Positions 17,316-25,928 of a stretch of DNA of 64,000 nucleotides are shown one piece after another. The notes under the pieces were generated by a model. That model was not told the origin of the DNA. It did not search any database and saw only the letters and a program-made list of their open reading frames with translations. The position numbers were made by a program, and so were the translations under genes. How positions within the stretch are numbered: position 1 is the stretch's first letter; the number at the start of each line of letters is the position of its first letter. Source of the stretch: [Clostridium] aminophilum (GTDB lineage: Bacteria; Bacillota; Clostridia; Lachnospirales; Lachnospiraceae); NCBI RefSeq assembly GCF_900101295.1, contig NZ_FOIL01000005.1:42858-106857 (forward strand), read 5' to 3'.

Positions 17316-18350
17316 ATGAATAAGGAGAGTTCTTCCCGGTATCTGGGAATCGATATCGGCGGGACGGCGGTAAAACTCGGCATCATGGATGCGGAGGGAA
17401 ATATTCTGGATCGGGCGTCATTTCCGGTGGATTTTGACGGATACCGGACGCCGATTCTGACTACCGTTCTCGCACGGGCGGAGGAATTTGCCGGAAGCCG
17501 GGTGAGGAACGGCGGGATCCGGGCCATCGGGGTCTCCGCGACGGGGCAGATTGACAGCCGCCGGGGAATCGTGATCGGAGCGGCGGGCCATCTGCCGAAT
17601 TACATCGGCAGTGAGATTGGACCGGAACTGGAAAAACGCTTCGGCCTTCCGGTTTACACGGCCAATGACGCAAACTGCGCACTTCTCGGCGAACTGTGGC
17701 TGGGGGCGGCGCGGGGGCTTACCGATGTGGTGATGGTGACCCTCGGAACCGGCGTCGGCGGCGGAATCTTTGCGAATGGACGGCTTCTTGCCGGAAACCG
17801 CGGACTTGGCGGAGAGATCGGCCATATTATCATACGGAAAGACGGAGAACCGTGCAGCTGCGGAAACCGGGGCTGTCTGGAACATTATGCTTCAAGCACG
17901 GCGCTTATCCGCCGGGTAAAGGAAGAGATTGTCCGCGGAAACATTGACCGGAAGATTTTTGGACCGGAGACTGCGGCAGAGGGAAAAAACTCCGGAGCGG
18001 AGACGGCATTTCCGGACGGAAAGGCCATCTTTGATGTGATCCGGAAGGGCGCGGAGGATGTATATTCCGGGGATCTCGCAGCATTGCGGAATGTGGTTTC
18101 CGGGTGGGAAGATGACATCGCGGCAGGACTTGTGAGCCTGATCCATATTTTTGAGCCACAGAAGATACTGATCGGCGGGGGAGTGAGTGCCGCCGGCGAC
18201 TGTCTGATGAATCCGCTCCGGGAAAAAGTGCTTTCCCGGGTGATGCCGCGGTTTGCCGACCAGCTTGAAATCGAGCCGGCTGCGCTCCGCAATGATGCCG
18301 GCCTTGCCGGCGCGGTTTACTATGCGATATCGGAGGAACAGAAGGTTTGA
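17316..18350 (+). CDS. ROK family sugar kinase (probable ManNAc/GlcNAc kinase)
   Basis: A 344-residue kinase with the N-terminal phosphate loop GIDIGGTAVKLG, the ATP-site segment VTLGTGVGGGIFANG, and the ROK zinc signature GHIII-x-CSCGNRGCLEHYA. In NanE/NagAB clusters the ROK kinase phosphorylates N-acetylmannosamine (NanK). That specificity is inferred here from context; GlcNAc or glucose kinase remains possible. The start at 17316 follows AAGGAGAGG at 17302-17310. An insert near residues 210-245 (DRKIFGPETAAEGKNSG) is longer than in many ROK kinases. Confidence 0.85.
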   Translation: MNKESSSRYLGIDIGGTAVKLGIMDAEGNILDRASFPVDFDGYRTPILTTVLARAEEFAGSRVRNGGIRAIGVSATGQIDSRRGIVIGAAGHLPNYIGSEIGPELEKRFGLPVYTANDANCALLGELWLGAARGLTDVVMVTLGTGVGGGIFANGRLLAGNRGLGGEIGHIIIRKDGEPCSCGNRGCLEHYASSTALIRRVKEEIVRGNIDRKIFGPETAAEGKNSGAETAFPDGKAIFDVIRKGAEDVYSGDLAALRNVVSGWEDDIAAGLVSLIHIFEPQKILIGGGVSAAGDCLMNPLREKVLSRVMPRFADQLEIEPAALRNDAGLAGAVYYAISEEQKV

Positions 18351-18435
18351 AGATAAGCTTTCTGATTTTGATTTACGTGAACAATGAGCCAAAGCCCACG
18401 CCTTAGTGAGGTCTTGGCGACTGCCGTTAAACGCC

Positions 18436-18469
18436 TGAAACTCGCGAAGCGTGTTTCAACTCGTTGGCG
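18436..18469 (+). other. hairpin in the nagB leader
   Basis: TGAAAC-T-CGC / GCG-T-GTTTCA (18436-18445 and 18449-18458) forms a symmetric stem with one T-T mismatch and a GAA loop. An outer CGCC/GGCG pairing (18432-18435 and 18466-18469) could extend it. It lies in the 171-base gap between the ROK kinase and nagB and may be an mRNA-processing or regulatory structure. An in-frame extension of nagB through this region is not credible as protein. Confidence 0.45.
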
Positions 18470-18521
18470 GTCCGGATACGCGCAGCTTCGTGTGGCGCAT
18501 ACCCGGGTCTGGAGGAAAAAT

Positions 18522-19280
18522 ATGATTAGAATTTATCGAGCTGCAAATTATCAGGAGTTGTCGAGAAAGGCGGCCAATATCATTTCCGCCCAGGTAATTA
18601 TGAAGCCGAACTGCGTGCTCGGTCTGGCAACCGGATCGTCTCCGATCGGGACGTATCGTCAGCTGATCGAATGGTATGAGAAAGGCGATCTGGACTTCCG
18701 TGAGGTGAAAACCGTCAATCTGGATGAGTATGTCGGCCTGGACGGATCAAACTCCGAGTCCTACCGGTATTTTATGAATCACAATCTGTTTGATCATGTA
18801 AACATCGATCGGATGAACACGAATGTCCCGAACGGAAAAGCGGCGGACATGGAGGCGGAGTGCCGCCGGTACAATGAGCTGATCCGTTCTCTGGGCGGCA
18901 TCGATCTGCAGCTGCTCGGCATCGGACGAAATGGACACATCGGCTTCAATGAGCCGGAAGAGGCATTTGAGAAAGAAACCCACCTCGTCCATCTCACGGA
19001 GAGCACCATCGAGGCAAATTCCCGTCTGTTTGACAGTGTGGATGAGGTGCCGCGGATGGCTGTGACGATGGGAATCAAGTCGATCATGCAGGCAAAAAAG
19101 ATTCTTCTGATTGCCAGCGGCGAGGACAAGGCGGATGCCGTTCAGAAGGCACTCTTTGGCCCGGTCACCCCGCGGGTTCCGGCTTCGATTCTTCAGATTC
19201 ATCACGATCTGACGGTTGTCGCGGATGATGCGGCGCTGTCCGGCTGTGATCTCGGCTCAAAGGGGATGATCGTATGCTGA
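18522..19280 (+). CDS. nagB: glucosamine-6-phosphate deaminase
   Basis: A 252-residue NagB. Diagnostic segments are VLGLATGSSPIGTYRQL (phosphate loop), VNLDEYVGL (catalytic Asp), LLGIGRNGHIGFNEP (catalytic His/Glu region) and a C-terminal LTVVADDAAL. It converts GlcN-6-P to fructose-6-P and ammonia. ATG 18522 is chosen because GGAGG (18511-18515) precedes it and the protein then matches NagB length. Its last 7 bases overlap nagA, indicating translational coupling. Confidence 0.95.
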   Translation: MIRIYRAANYQELSRKAANIISAQVIMKPNCVLGLATGSSPIGTYRQLIEWYEKGDLDFREVKTVNLDEYVGLDGSNSESYRYFMNHNLFDHVNIDRMNTNVPNGKAADMEAECRRYNELIRSLGGIDLQLLGIGRNGHIGFNEPEEAFEKETHLVHLTESTIEANSRLFDSVDEVPRMAVTMGIKSIMQAKKILLIASGEDKADAVQKALFGPVTPRVPASILQIHHDLTVVADDAALSGCDLGSKGMIVC

Positions 19281-20401
19281 TTCAGAATGCCTGTGTATAT
19301 ACGGAGGAGTTCCGGTTTGCCAAAAGGGACGTCCGCGTGATCAATGACCGGATTGACACGGTATCGGCCGCGCCTCTCAGGCCATATCCGGTCGAAGAGG
19401 TGATCGATGCCGCGGGCAAATGGCTCATTCCGGGACTCACGGACATTCATTTTCACGGCTGCGTTTCTCATGACACGAACGATGCGACGGAGGAGGCGCT
19501 GCGCGCCATGGCGAAATATCTCCGGAGCTGCGGTGTCACCACGATTCTGCCGACTACGATGACGCTTCCGAAGGAGGAGGTTGAGAGAATCGTTCGGACG
19601 GCGGAGGCGTATTCTCATACGCAGAAGCGCGATGAGGCAGTGATCGTCGGCGTGAATCTCGAAGGACCTTTTATCTCAAAGGACAGGGTCGGGGCTCAGA
19701 ATCCGCTCTACGTTCAGGAACCGGATGCGGATTTTGTGAAGAAACTGCAGGAAGAGACCGGACATTTTGCAAAAATCATCACGGTCGCGCCGGAGGTGGA
19801 CAAGGCGATGGATTTTATCGAAAAACTCCACGACGAGATCCGGATTTCGATCGGGCATACGATGACTGATTATGAGACGGCGAAAGAGGCATACAAAAAA
19901 GGCGCAAAGCATCTGACACATATGTTCAACGCGATGCCGGGGCTTCATCACCGGAATCCGGGACCGATGGCCGCGGCGCAGGAGGCGGAGGACGTTACCT
20001 GTGAAATCATCTGCGACGGCGTGCACATTCACCCGGCGATGATCCGTGCGGCATTTTCCTTAATGGGGCCGGAGAAAATGATCCTGATCTCGGACAGCTG
20101 CCGGGCGGCGGGAATGCCGGATGGTGAGTATGAACTCGGCGGACAGAAAATATTCAAGCATGATCATGCGGCATTCCTGGAGGACGGCACGCTGGCGGCG
20201 AGCGCGACCAATGTATACGACTGCATGGTCAATGCGATTGATTTCGGTATCCCGGCGGAGGACGCGATCCGTGCGGCGACCTATAATCCGGCGAGGGCGG
20301 CCGGGATCCTGGAACGCTACGGAAGTATCGAAGAGGGAAAGAAAGCAAGAATGGTGCTGATCGATCCGAAGAATCATTACCGGCTGGTACGGGTTTTCTG
20401 A
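19274..20401 (+). CDS. nagA: N-acetylglucosamine-6-phosphate deacetylase
   Basis: A 375-residue amidohydrolase with the metal-binding DIHFHG motif, NLEGPFIS, the SIGHTMTDYE and HLTHMFNAM histidine motifs, and SDSCRAAGMPDGEY with the catalytic Asp. It removes acetate from GlcNAc-6-P to give GlcN-6-P, the NagB substrate. It is the last gene of the cluster, followed by a strong terminator. Confidence 0.95.
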   Translation: MLIQNACVYTEEFRFAKRDVRVINDRIDTVSAAPLRPYPVEEVIDAAGKWLIPGLTDIHFHGCVSHDTNDATEEALRAMAKYLRSCGVTTILPTTMTLPKEEVERIVRTAEAYSHTQKRDEAVIVGVNLEGPFISKDRVGAQNPLYVQEPDADFVKKLQEETGHFAKIITVAPEVDKAMDFIEKLHDEIRISIGHTMTDYETAKEAYKKGAKHLTHMFNAMPGLHHRNPGPMAAAQEAEDVTCEIICDGVHIHPAMIRAAFSLMGPEKMILISDSCRAAGMPDGEYELGGQKIFKHDHAAFLEDGTLAASATNVYDCMVNAIDFGIPAEDAIRAATYNPARAAGILERYGSIEEGKKARMVLIDPKNHYRLVRVF

Positions 20402-20441
20402 GAAGAGAAGCATAATCGGGCGAAGCATTCTCCTATGACAC

Positions 20442-20497
20442 AAAAAGAGGCAGAATCCGTGATCGGAAAAACTCCGGCGGCTGGTTCTGCCTCTTTT
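20442..20497. terminator. bidirectional terminator between nagA and aroA
   Basis: AAAAAGAGGCAGAA (20442-20455) and TTCTGCCTCTTTT (20485-20497) form a long stem with A/T-rich flanks on both sides, fitting termination of nagA (plus) and aroA (minus), which converge here. Confidence 0.88.
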
Positions 20498-20540
20498 GTC
20501 GTCATATATAACACTGCGTTCTCGTAATATACGGGCCCGC

Positions 20541-21830
20541 TTACTGTACCGTCAGACGCTTCAGATCCCGGTAGAATTCCGGATAGGAGATGTCAACGCA
20601 CTCTGCGTCCAGGATTTCCGTTTCTCCGGAAACCGCAAGGGCGGCGACGGCGCAGGACATGGCGATACGGTGGTCCTTCCGGGTTTCGACGGCTGCGCCG
20701 TGCAGCATTTTCCCGCCGCGGATGATCATGCCGTCATCCGTCGGCGTGACGTCCGCGCCCATAGCGGTGAGGGCCGCCGTCATGACCGCAATCCGGTCGG
20801 ATTCTTTTACCTTGAGCTCGGCGGCATCCCGGATGACCGTGGTTCCCTCGGCAAAAGCCGCCGCAACCGCGATGACCGGCAGTTCGTCGATCATAGTCGG
20901 AATCTCGGCGCCGCCCATCTCTGTTCCGGAGAGGTGAGAGGAACGGACCAGCAGGTCGGCAACCGGCTCGCCGGAAGATTCCCGTGGGTTCAGGACGGTG
21001 ATATGGGCGCCCATACGCTTGTAGACGCGAAGGATGCCGTCCCGGGTCGGATTGATCCCGACGTTCCGGATGAGAACCTCGGCATTCGGCGTGATGAGGG
21101 AAGCCGTGATGAAATAAGCGGCAGAGGAGATGTCACCCGGGACAAGGATCTTCTGCGCGTGGAGTTCGTCGGCAGGCCGGATGGATACCGTGGTCCCCGC
21201 GGTTTGAAGGTCCGCTCCGAATGCGGAGAGCATGCGCTCGGTGTGATCGCGGGAGACGGTCGGTTCCGTGACGGAGGTTTCGCCGTCGGCATAGAGGCCG
21301 GCGAGGAGAATGGAGGATTTGACCTGAGCGCTTGCCACCGGGCTGTCATAATGCGTTCCGCGGAGACGGCATCCCTCAATGGTGAGCGGAAGGCAGTCGT
21401 TTCCCCGGTCGCTTGCGATGCGGGCGCCCATGGCGGAGAGCGGTGTCATAATACGCTTCATCGGCCGCTTTTGTATCAGCTCGTCGCCGGTCAGACGGGA
21501 CGTAAAATTCTGTGCGGACAGGATTCCGGAGATCAGACGCGCGGTGGTTCCGCTGTCACCGACATCCAGTATGCCGTCCGGCGCGTGAAGACCGCGGAGA
21601 CCGAGACCGTGGACCAGAACATGCCCCGGGCGGAGGACATTCTCCTCCACACGGACACCCATCCTGCGAAAGCAGGCGATGGTGGAGAGACAGTCTGCGG
21701 CGTTCAGAAAGCCGTCGATTTCGGTGGTTCCCTTTGCAAGCGAACCGAACATGATGCTGCGGTGAGAGATGGATTTATCTCCCGGAACGGTGATTTCACC
21801 GCGGAGAGAAGATGCCGGATTGAGACGCAT
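20541..21830 (-). CDS. aroA: 3-phosphoshikimate 1-carboxyvinyltransferase (EPSP synthase)
   Basis: A 429-residue EPSP synthase. It transfers enolpyruvyl from PEP to shikimate-3-phosphate in the shikimate pathway. Hallmarks are PGDKSISHRS near residue 20, LDVGDSGTTARLISG with the S3P-binding TTAR, and KESDRIAVM toward the C-terminus. The ATG at 21830 is preferred over 21848 because AAAGGA lies just upstream on the minus strand. It follows tyrA on the same strand, so both serve aromatic amino-acid synthesis. Confidence 0.95.
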   Translation of the reverse strand: MRLNPASSLRGEITVPGDKSISHRSIMFGSLAKGTTEIDGFLNAADCLSTIACFRRMGVRVEENVLRPGHVLVHGLGLRGLHAPDGILDVGDSGTTARLISGILSAQNFTSRLTGDELIQKRPMKRIMTPLSAMGARIASDRGNDCLPLTIEGCRLRGTHYDSPVASAQVKSSILLAGLYADGETSVTEPTVSRDHTERMLSAFGADLQTAGTTVSIRPADELHAQKILVPGDISSAAYFITASLITPNAEVLIRNVGINPTRDGILRVYKRMGAHITVLNPRESSGEPVADLLVRSSHLSGTEMGGAEIPTMIDELPVIAVAAAFAEGTTVIRDAAELKVKESDRIAVMTAALTAMGADVTPTDDGMIIRGGKMLHGAAVETRKDHRIAMSCAVAALAVSGETEILDAECVDISYPEFYRDLKRLTVQ

Positions 21831-21871
21831 GATGATTCCTTTCTGCATACCCTGATGTGGGCTTTCTTTTG

Positions 21872-21921
21872 AAAAAGGCCGGCAAGCGGCCTCCGTGTCT
21901 GTACGGGGCCGCCTGCCGGCC
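21872..21921 (-). terminator. terminator-like hairpin between tyrA and aroA
   Basis: On the minus strand, the arms at 21921-21907 and 21891-21877 (15 bp, one mismatch) are followed by five Ts (complement of 21876-21872). It lies between tyrA and aroA, which point the same way. It either ends the tyrA transcript, leaving aroA with its own promoter, or acts as a partial attenuator. Confidence 0.75.
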
Positions 21922-21945
21922 GCATTAATACAGCGGACTTGGGTT

Positions 21946-23043
21946 TTAAAGCGACAGCTTGTAGTTGAAACTCAGAAGAAGTTCGATCGCCGCATCCATG
22001 CTGTCCTTGTCGTAAAAACTGATCTGCATGGTGCCGTCTTCATAATCCCGGCTGTTGTTGATGCCGATGTTCCGGATATTGATCCCGGCGGTGGCGAGAA
22101 TCGAAGAAATGACGGCGATCGCACCGAGTTCGTCGCGGACATCCACCGAGAAAGAATAATCCGGGTCGAGAGACCCCTTCTTGCTGTTGGTAAAAGAAGA
22201 GCGGTACTCGCGGGATTTCGTGAACATTCTCTCGATATAGCCTTCGGTGTGCGATTTGAGTTTGTCGACGGTGGTGTTCAGGGAGGCGATGTAGGCTTCC
22301 AGAACCTTGACAATATTGTCTGTGTTCGTCATCGCGATCTGTTCCCACACGATGGGGGAGGAAGAGGCGATTCGGGTAATATCCTTGAATCCGCCGGCGG
22401 CAAGATTTTTCATGTTCTGCTCTTTATCGTCGCGCTCACGCACGAGATTGACGAGAGAAGCCGCGATGATGTGCGGAAGATGACTGATGGTCGCAACGAT
22501 CTCATCATGGTGCTGATAGTCGAGAATGATCGGGATCGCTCCGATCATATTGGCGACGGATTCGATGCGGTCCACCAGCGCCTTCGGCGAATTTGACGTT
22601 GGCGTAATGACGTAGTACGCATTTTCCAGAAGGTGATCGTTGGAGTGTTCGTAGCCGGTCTTCTCGGAGCCGGCCATCGGATGTCCGCCGACAAAGCAGG
22701 CTTCCATGCCGAGACGGCTGACTGTGCGATGAACCTCGGTCTTGGTGGAGCCGACGTCACTGATCACCGCTCCCTCCTTCAGAAGCGGGCGGATGGTTTC
22801 AAGATAGGAGGCGATGTATTCCACCGGAGTGCAGAGATAGATGATATCGCATTCGGAAAGTGCGGGATCGTCGGCACGGTCGAGAATCCGGTCAATGGTT
22901 CCGTCGCGCAGGGCCGCTTCCAGTGAAGTGCGGGTGCGCATATATGCCATAATACGGACATTTTTGTCCGCACGTTTGATGCTGCGGGCGATAGACCCGC
23001 CGATGAGTCCGAGTCCGATAAAACCGATCGTTAACTGCTCCAT
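21946..23043 (-). CDS. tyrA: prephenate dehydrogenase with C-terminal ACT domain
   Basis: A 365-residue TyrA. The N-terminal NAD(P)-binding segment GFIGLGLIGGSIARSI (residues 7-22) is followed by the prephenate dehydrogenase helical domain (VGGHPMAGSEKTGYEHS). From about residue 295 an ACT domain begins (FSVDVRDELGAIAVISSIL), the usual site of feedback control by tyrosine. It converts prephenate to 4-hydroxyphenylpyruvate. GGAGG lies directly ahead of the ATG on the minus strand. Confidence 0.93.
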   Translation of the reverse strand: MEQLTIGFIGLGLIGGSIARSIKRADKNVRIMAYMRTRTSLEAALRDGTIDRILDRADDPALSECDIIYLCTPVEYIASYLETIRPLLKEGAVISDVGSTKTEVHRTVSRLGMEACFVGGHPMAGSEKTGYEHSNDHLLENAYYVITPTSNSPKALVDRIESVANMIGAIPIILDYQHHDEIVATISHLPHIIAASLVNLVRERDDKEQNMKNLAAGGFKDITRIASSSPIVWEQIAMTNTDNIVKVLEAYIASLNTTVDKLKSHTEGYIERMFTKSREYRSSFTNSKKGSLDPDYSFSVDVRDELGAIAVISSILATAGINIRNIGINNSRDYEDGTMQISFYDKDSMDAAIELLLSFNYKLSL

Positions 23044-23377
23044 AGGATAACCTCCTTGTTCTGAGATACTGCATGTTGCAGACAGACGAATCCAATGCCT
23101 GCATAAACAATATTGTAATTCATAACTTTAAAGCTGTAAATCCAAAATGATAAAAATCTTATATATTTTTTTAAGGGAGAAAATGTGTTGCGTGTTTTCA
23201 GACAAAATCACACGATACTATCTGCAAGGAGTGACAAAATAAGAGTAAAAGCATAACGGAAATTCGAAAAACCATATACAAATTAGTATAAATTGTACAA
23301 AATACTTGAATTGTCAATCAGTTTTCGGTACAATATTGACAGTGATTTAAATACTTATATTTCAGGAGGATTTGCAC
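23044..23377. other. intergenic region between divergent tyrA and EF-G-like genes
   Basis: About 330 bases of AT-rich DNA. The EF-G-like promoter is at the right end. The left part includes a poly-T stretch near 23167-23175 and should hold the minus-strand tyrA promoter, but I could not assign clear boxes. No coding region is seen. Confidence 0.5.
23306..23334 (+). promoter_or_regulatory. promoter of EF-G-like gene
   Basis: The -35 TTGAAT (23306-23311), 17-base spacer and -10 TACAAT (23329-23334) lie 44 bases ahead of the ATG. AGGAGG follows at 23364-23369. Confidence 0.75.
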
Positions 23378-25474
23378 ATGAACGTTTATAGCACTAAGCA
23401 GCTCCGTAACGTAGTTCTTCTGGGACATGGAGGCGCCGGTAAGACCACAGTGGCCGAGGCATTGGCACTGGTTACCGGCGTCACCAAGAGATTAGGCAGT
23501 GTGCCGGATGGAACCACCATCAGCGATTACGATAAGGAAGAGATCAAGCGTCAGTTTTCTATCTCAGCTTCCGTGGTACCGGTAGAGTACGAAGGTGAGA
23601 GCGGACCGATTAAGATCAACGTTCTGGATACTCCTGGATATTTTGATTTTGTAGGCGAAGTGGAAGAAGCGGTAAGCGTAGCGGACGCAGCCATCATTGT
23701 TGTCAACTGCAAGGCGGGAATTGAGCCTGGAACCATCAAGGCATGGAAACTCTGTGAGGAGATGAAGCTTCCGCGTCTGATCTTTGTCACCAACATGGAT
23801 GATGATCAGGCAAGCTTCCGTGAACTGCTCCTGAAACTGGAAACCCAGTTCGGAAGAAAGATCGCACCGTTCCAGGTGCCGATCCGTGAAAATGAAAAAT
23901 TCGTCGGCTTTGTCAATGTCGTTAAGATGGAAGGCCGCCGCTTTACCAATATGTCGGAGTACGTGCAGTGCGATATCCCGGATTATGCGGAGAAGAATCT
24001 GGCCATCGCAAGAGATGCCCTGATCGAGGCAGTTGCCGAGACCAACGAGGATTACATGGAGCGGTATTTCTCCGGTGATGAGTTTACCACCGAAGAGATT
24101 CAGGGTGCACTTCGCGAGTTTGTATCCAAGGGCGAGATGGTTCCGGTTATCATGGGCTCCGGAATTCATGCACAGGGATTCAGTTATCTCCTTCAGGTTA
24201 TCGACAAATATTTCCCGTCACCGGAAAATCTTCAGTGCACGGGTGTTGACGCCGGAACCGGCGAACATTTCTACACCGGTTATAATGAAGAATCGGCGAG
24301 AAGCGCAAAGATCTGGAAGACCGTGGTTGATCCGTTCATCGGCCGCTACAGCCTTCTGAAGGTGGTTACCGGAACTCTGACGCCGGATACCCAGATTTAC
24401 AATGTTTCCCGCGACGCGGTGGAGAAGATCGCAAAACTGTATGTTCTCCGCGGAAAAGATGCCATCGAGGTGAAGGAACTTCACGCAGGCGATATCGGTG
24501 CGCTGGCAAAACTGACCGTAACCGAGACCGGTGATACCATGGCATCAACCAATGCGCGCGTTCTCTATGACGGACCGAAGCTGTCCAAGCCGTATACCTA
24601 CAAGGCATACTCGGCAAAGACTAAGGGCGATGAGGACAAGATCTCCCAGGCACTGTCGAGACTGACGGAGGAGGATCCGACCTTAAAGGTTGTGACGGAT
24701 ACGGAGAACCGGCAGACACTTCTCTACGGCATCGGTGATCAGCAGCTCGACATTGTTGTCAGCAAGCTGGCGGAGAGATATAAAGTGGCCGTTGAACTCC
24801 GGAAACCGAAATTCGCATTCCGCGAGACGATCCGCCGCAAGGTGACCGAGGCGGGACGGTATAAGAAACAGTCCGGCGGACACGGACAGTTCGGCGATGT
24901 CAAGATGGAATTCGGTCCCTCCGGCGATCTCGAGACACCGTATGTATTCGAGGAGCAGGTATTCGGAGGTGCCGTTCCGAAGAACTATTTCCCGGCAGTG
25001 GAAAAGGGCGTCGCAGACTGCTGCCTCAAGGGACCGCTTGCCGGATACCCGGTTGTCGGACTGAAGGCGGTTCTTCTGGACGGATCCTATCATCCGGTTG
25101 ACTCATCAGAGCTTGCGTTCAAGATGGCGGCCAATATCGCCTTCAAGAAAGCCTTTATGGAGGCGCAGCCGGTTCTTCTGGAGCCGATTGTATCTCTGAA
25201 GGTCAATGCGCCGGATCAGTTCACCGGAGACATCATGGGTGATCTCAACCGCAGAAGAGGCCGTGTGCTCGGTATGGATTCCGATCACAACGGAAGCACT
25301 GTCGTATCGGCGGATATCCCGGCCTCCGAGTTGTACGGATACGGAACCGAGCTCCGTTCCATGACCGGAGGACTTGGAACCTTCGAGTATGAATTCTCCA
25401 GATATGAGCAGTGCCCGGGGGATGTTCAGGCGAAAGAAGTCGAGTCGAGAGCTGCTGAACTGGCGGAAGACTGA
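23378..25474 (+). CDS. EF-G-like translation factor GTPase
   Basis: A 698-residue protein with the full EF-G domain order: G domain, domain II, and III-V (GHGQFGDVKMEF and GGAVPKNYFPAVEKG are conserved domain IV segments). The P-loop is GHGGAGKT (residues 16-23) instead of the canonical EF-G AHIDAGKT, G3 is DTPG (84-87), and the guanine-specificity motif is TNMD (138-141) rather than NKMD. These are marks of the EF-G-like subfamily distinct from the housekeeping FusA, whose function is less settled (translocation or ribosome-associated roles). The ATG at 23378 is preferred over TTG 23372 by spacing from AGGAGG. It is monocistronic, with its own promoter and terminator. Confidence 0.88.
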   Translation: MNVYSTKQLRNVVLLGHGGAGKTTVAEALALVTGVTKRLGSVPDGTTISDYDKEEIKRQFSISASVVPVEYEGESGPIKINVLDTPGYFDFVGEVEEAVSVADAAIIVVNCKAGIEPGTIKAWKLCEEMKLPRLIFVTNMDDDQASFRELLLKLETQFGRKIAPFQVPIRENEKFVGFVNVVKMEGRRFTNMSEYVQCDIPDYAEKNLAIARDALIEAVAETNEDYMERYFSGDEFTTEEIQGALREFVSKGEMVPVIMGSGIHAQGFSYLLQVIDKYFPSPENLQCTGVDAGTGEHFYTGYNEESARSAKIWKTVVDPFIGRYSLLKVVTGTLTPDTQIYNVSRDAVEKIAKLYVLRGKDAIEVKELHAGDIGALAKLTVTETGDTMASTNARVLYDGPKLSKPYTYKAYSAKTKGDEDKISQALSRLTEEDPTLKVVTDTENRQTLLYGIGDQQLDIVVSKLAERYKVAVELRKPKFAFRETIRRKVTEAGRYKKQSGGHGQFGDVKMEFGPSGDLETPYVFEEQVFGGAVPKNYFPAVEKGVADCCLKGPLAGYPVVGLKAVLLDGSYHPVDSSELAFKMAANIAFKKAFMEAQPVLLEPIVSLKVNAPDQFTGDIMGDLNRRRGRVLGMDSDHNGSTVVSADIPASELYGYGTELRSMTGGLGTFEYEFSRYEQCPGDVQAKEVESRAAELAED

Positions 25475-25878
25475 GAACGGAGAAATGAAAGGAATGAGTG
25501 GAATATCGGACCGAAAGCAGAGCAAATCCGTGTGAAACGGAAGAGGGGCAATGCTTCGGAAGCGATAGAGTCCGGGATCGTTTGAGAGGAAACGAACCGG
25601 CAGAGGGGGAGAGTTGTGTCGGGAAGGCGTGATTCCGGAGACGGGATCACGCCTTTCTTCCTTCTTCGATATTCCAAAACCACAAAGAATCGCTTCCGCT
25701 GCGGACGTTGCGCTGTCTGCGGCCTTTTCTCCGAAAATCCGGTGACACAACATCACGGTGCGAAGGTTGCTCCATATAATGATGAAATATAAGATATAAT
25801 TGCAGAAATATAGACAAAACAGACAGCTATTCACAAGCAGAAGGGCGTTGAAAGGATTAATTTTGTGAAAGTTTTCTT
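25475..25878. other. non-coding region between EF-G-like gene and carD
   Basis: About 450 bases separate the two genes. The section holds the EF-G-like terminator at 25624-25656, then AT-rich DNA up to the carD promoter. Short open frames here lack ribosome sites and family features. No convincing gene is seen. Confidence 0.5.
25624..25658 (+). terminator. terminator of the EF-G-like gene
   Basis: AAGGCGTGAT (25624-25633) pairs with ATCACGCCTT (25646-25655), followed by TTCTTCCTTCTT, about 150 bases after the stop codon. Confidence 0.75.
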
Positions 25879-25908
25879 TTGAAACCGGATCTCCGACTGT
25901 GTTACAAT
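25879..25908 (+). promoter_or_regulatory. promoter of carD
   Basis: TTGAAA (25879-25884), 18-base spacer, TACAAT (25903-25908); the gene starts 20 bases later after AAAGGAGG. Confidence 0.65.
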
Positions 25909-25928
25909 CGTATCAAAGGAGGCAAAAG

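Noticed and set aside
18384..18521. N-terminal extension of NagB
   Set aside because: NagB family length and the ribosome site both point to ATG 18522; the extension sequence looks like leader RNA.
20496..21872. Plus-strand open frame across aroA
   Set aside because: Antisense to a clear EPSP synthase; no ribosome site and implausible composition.
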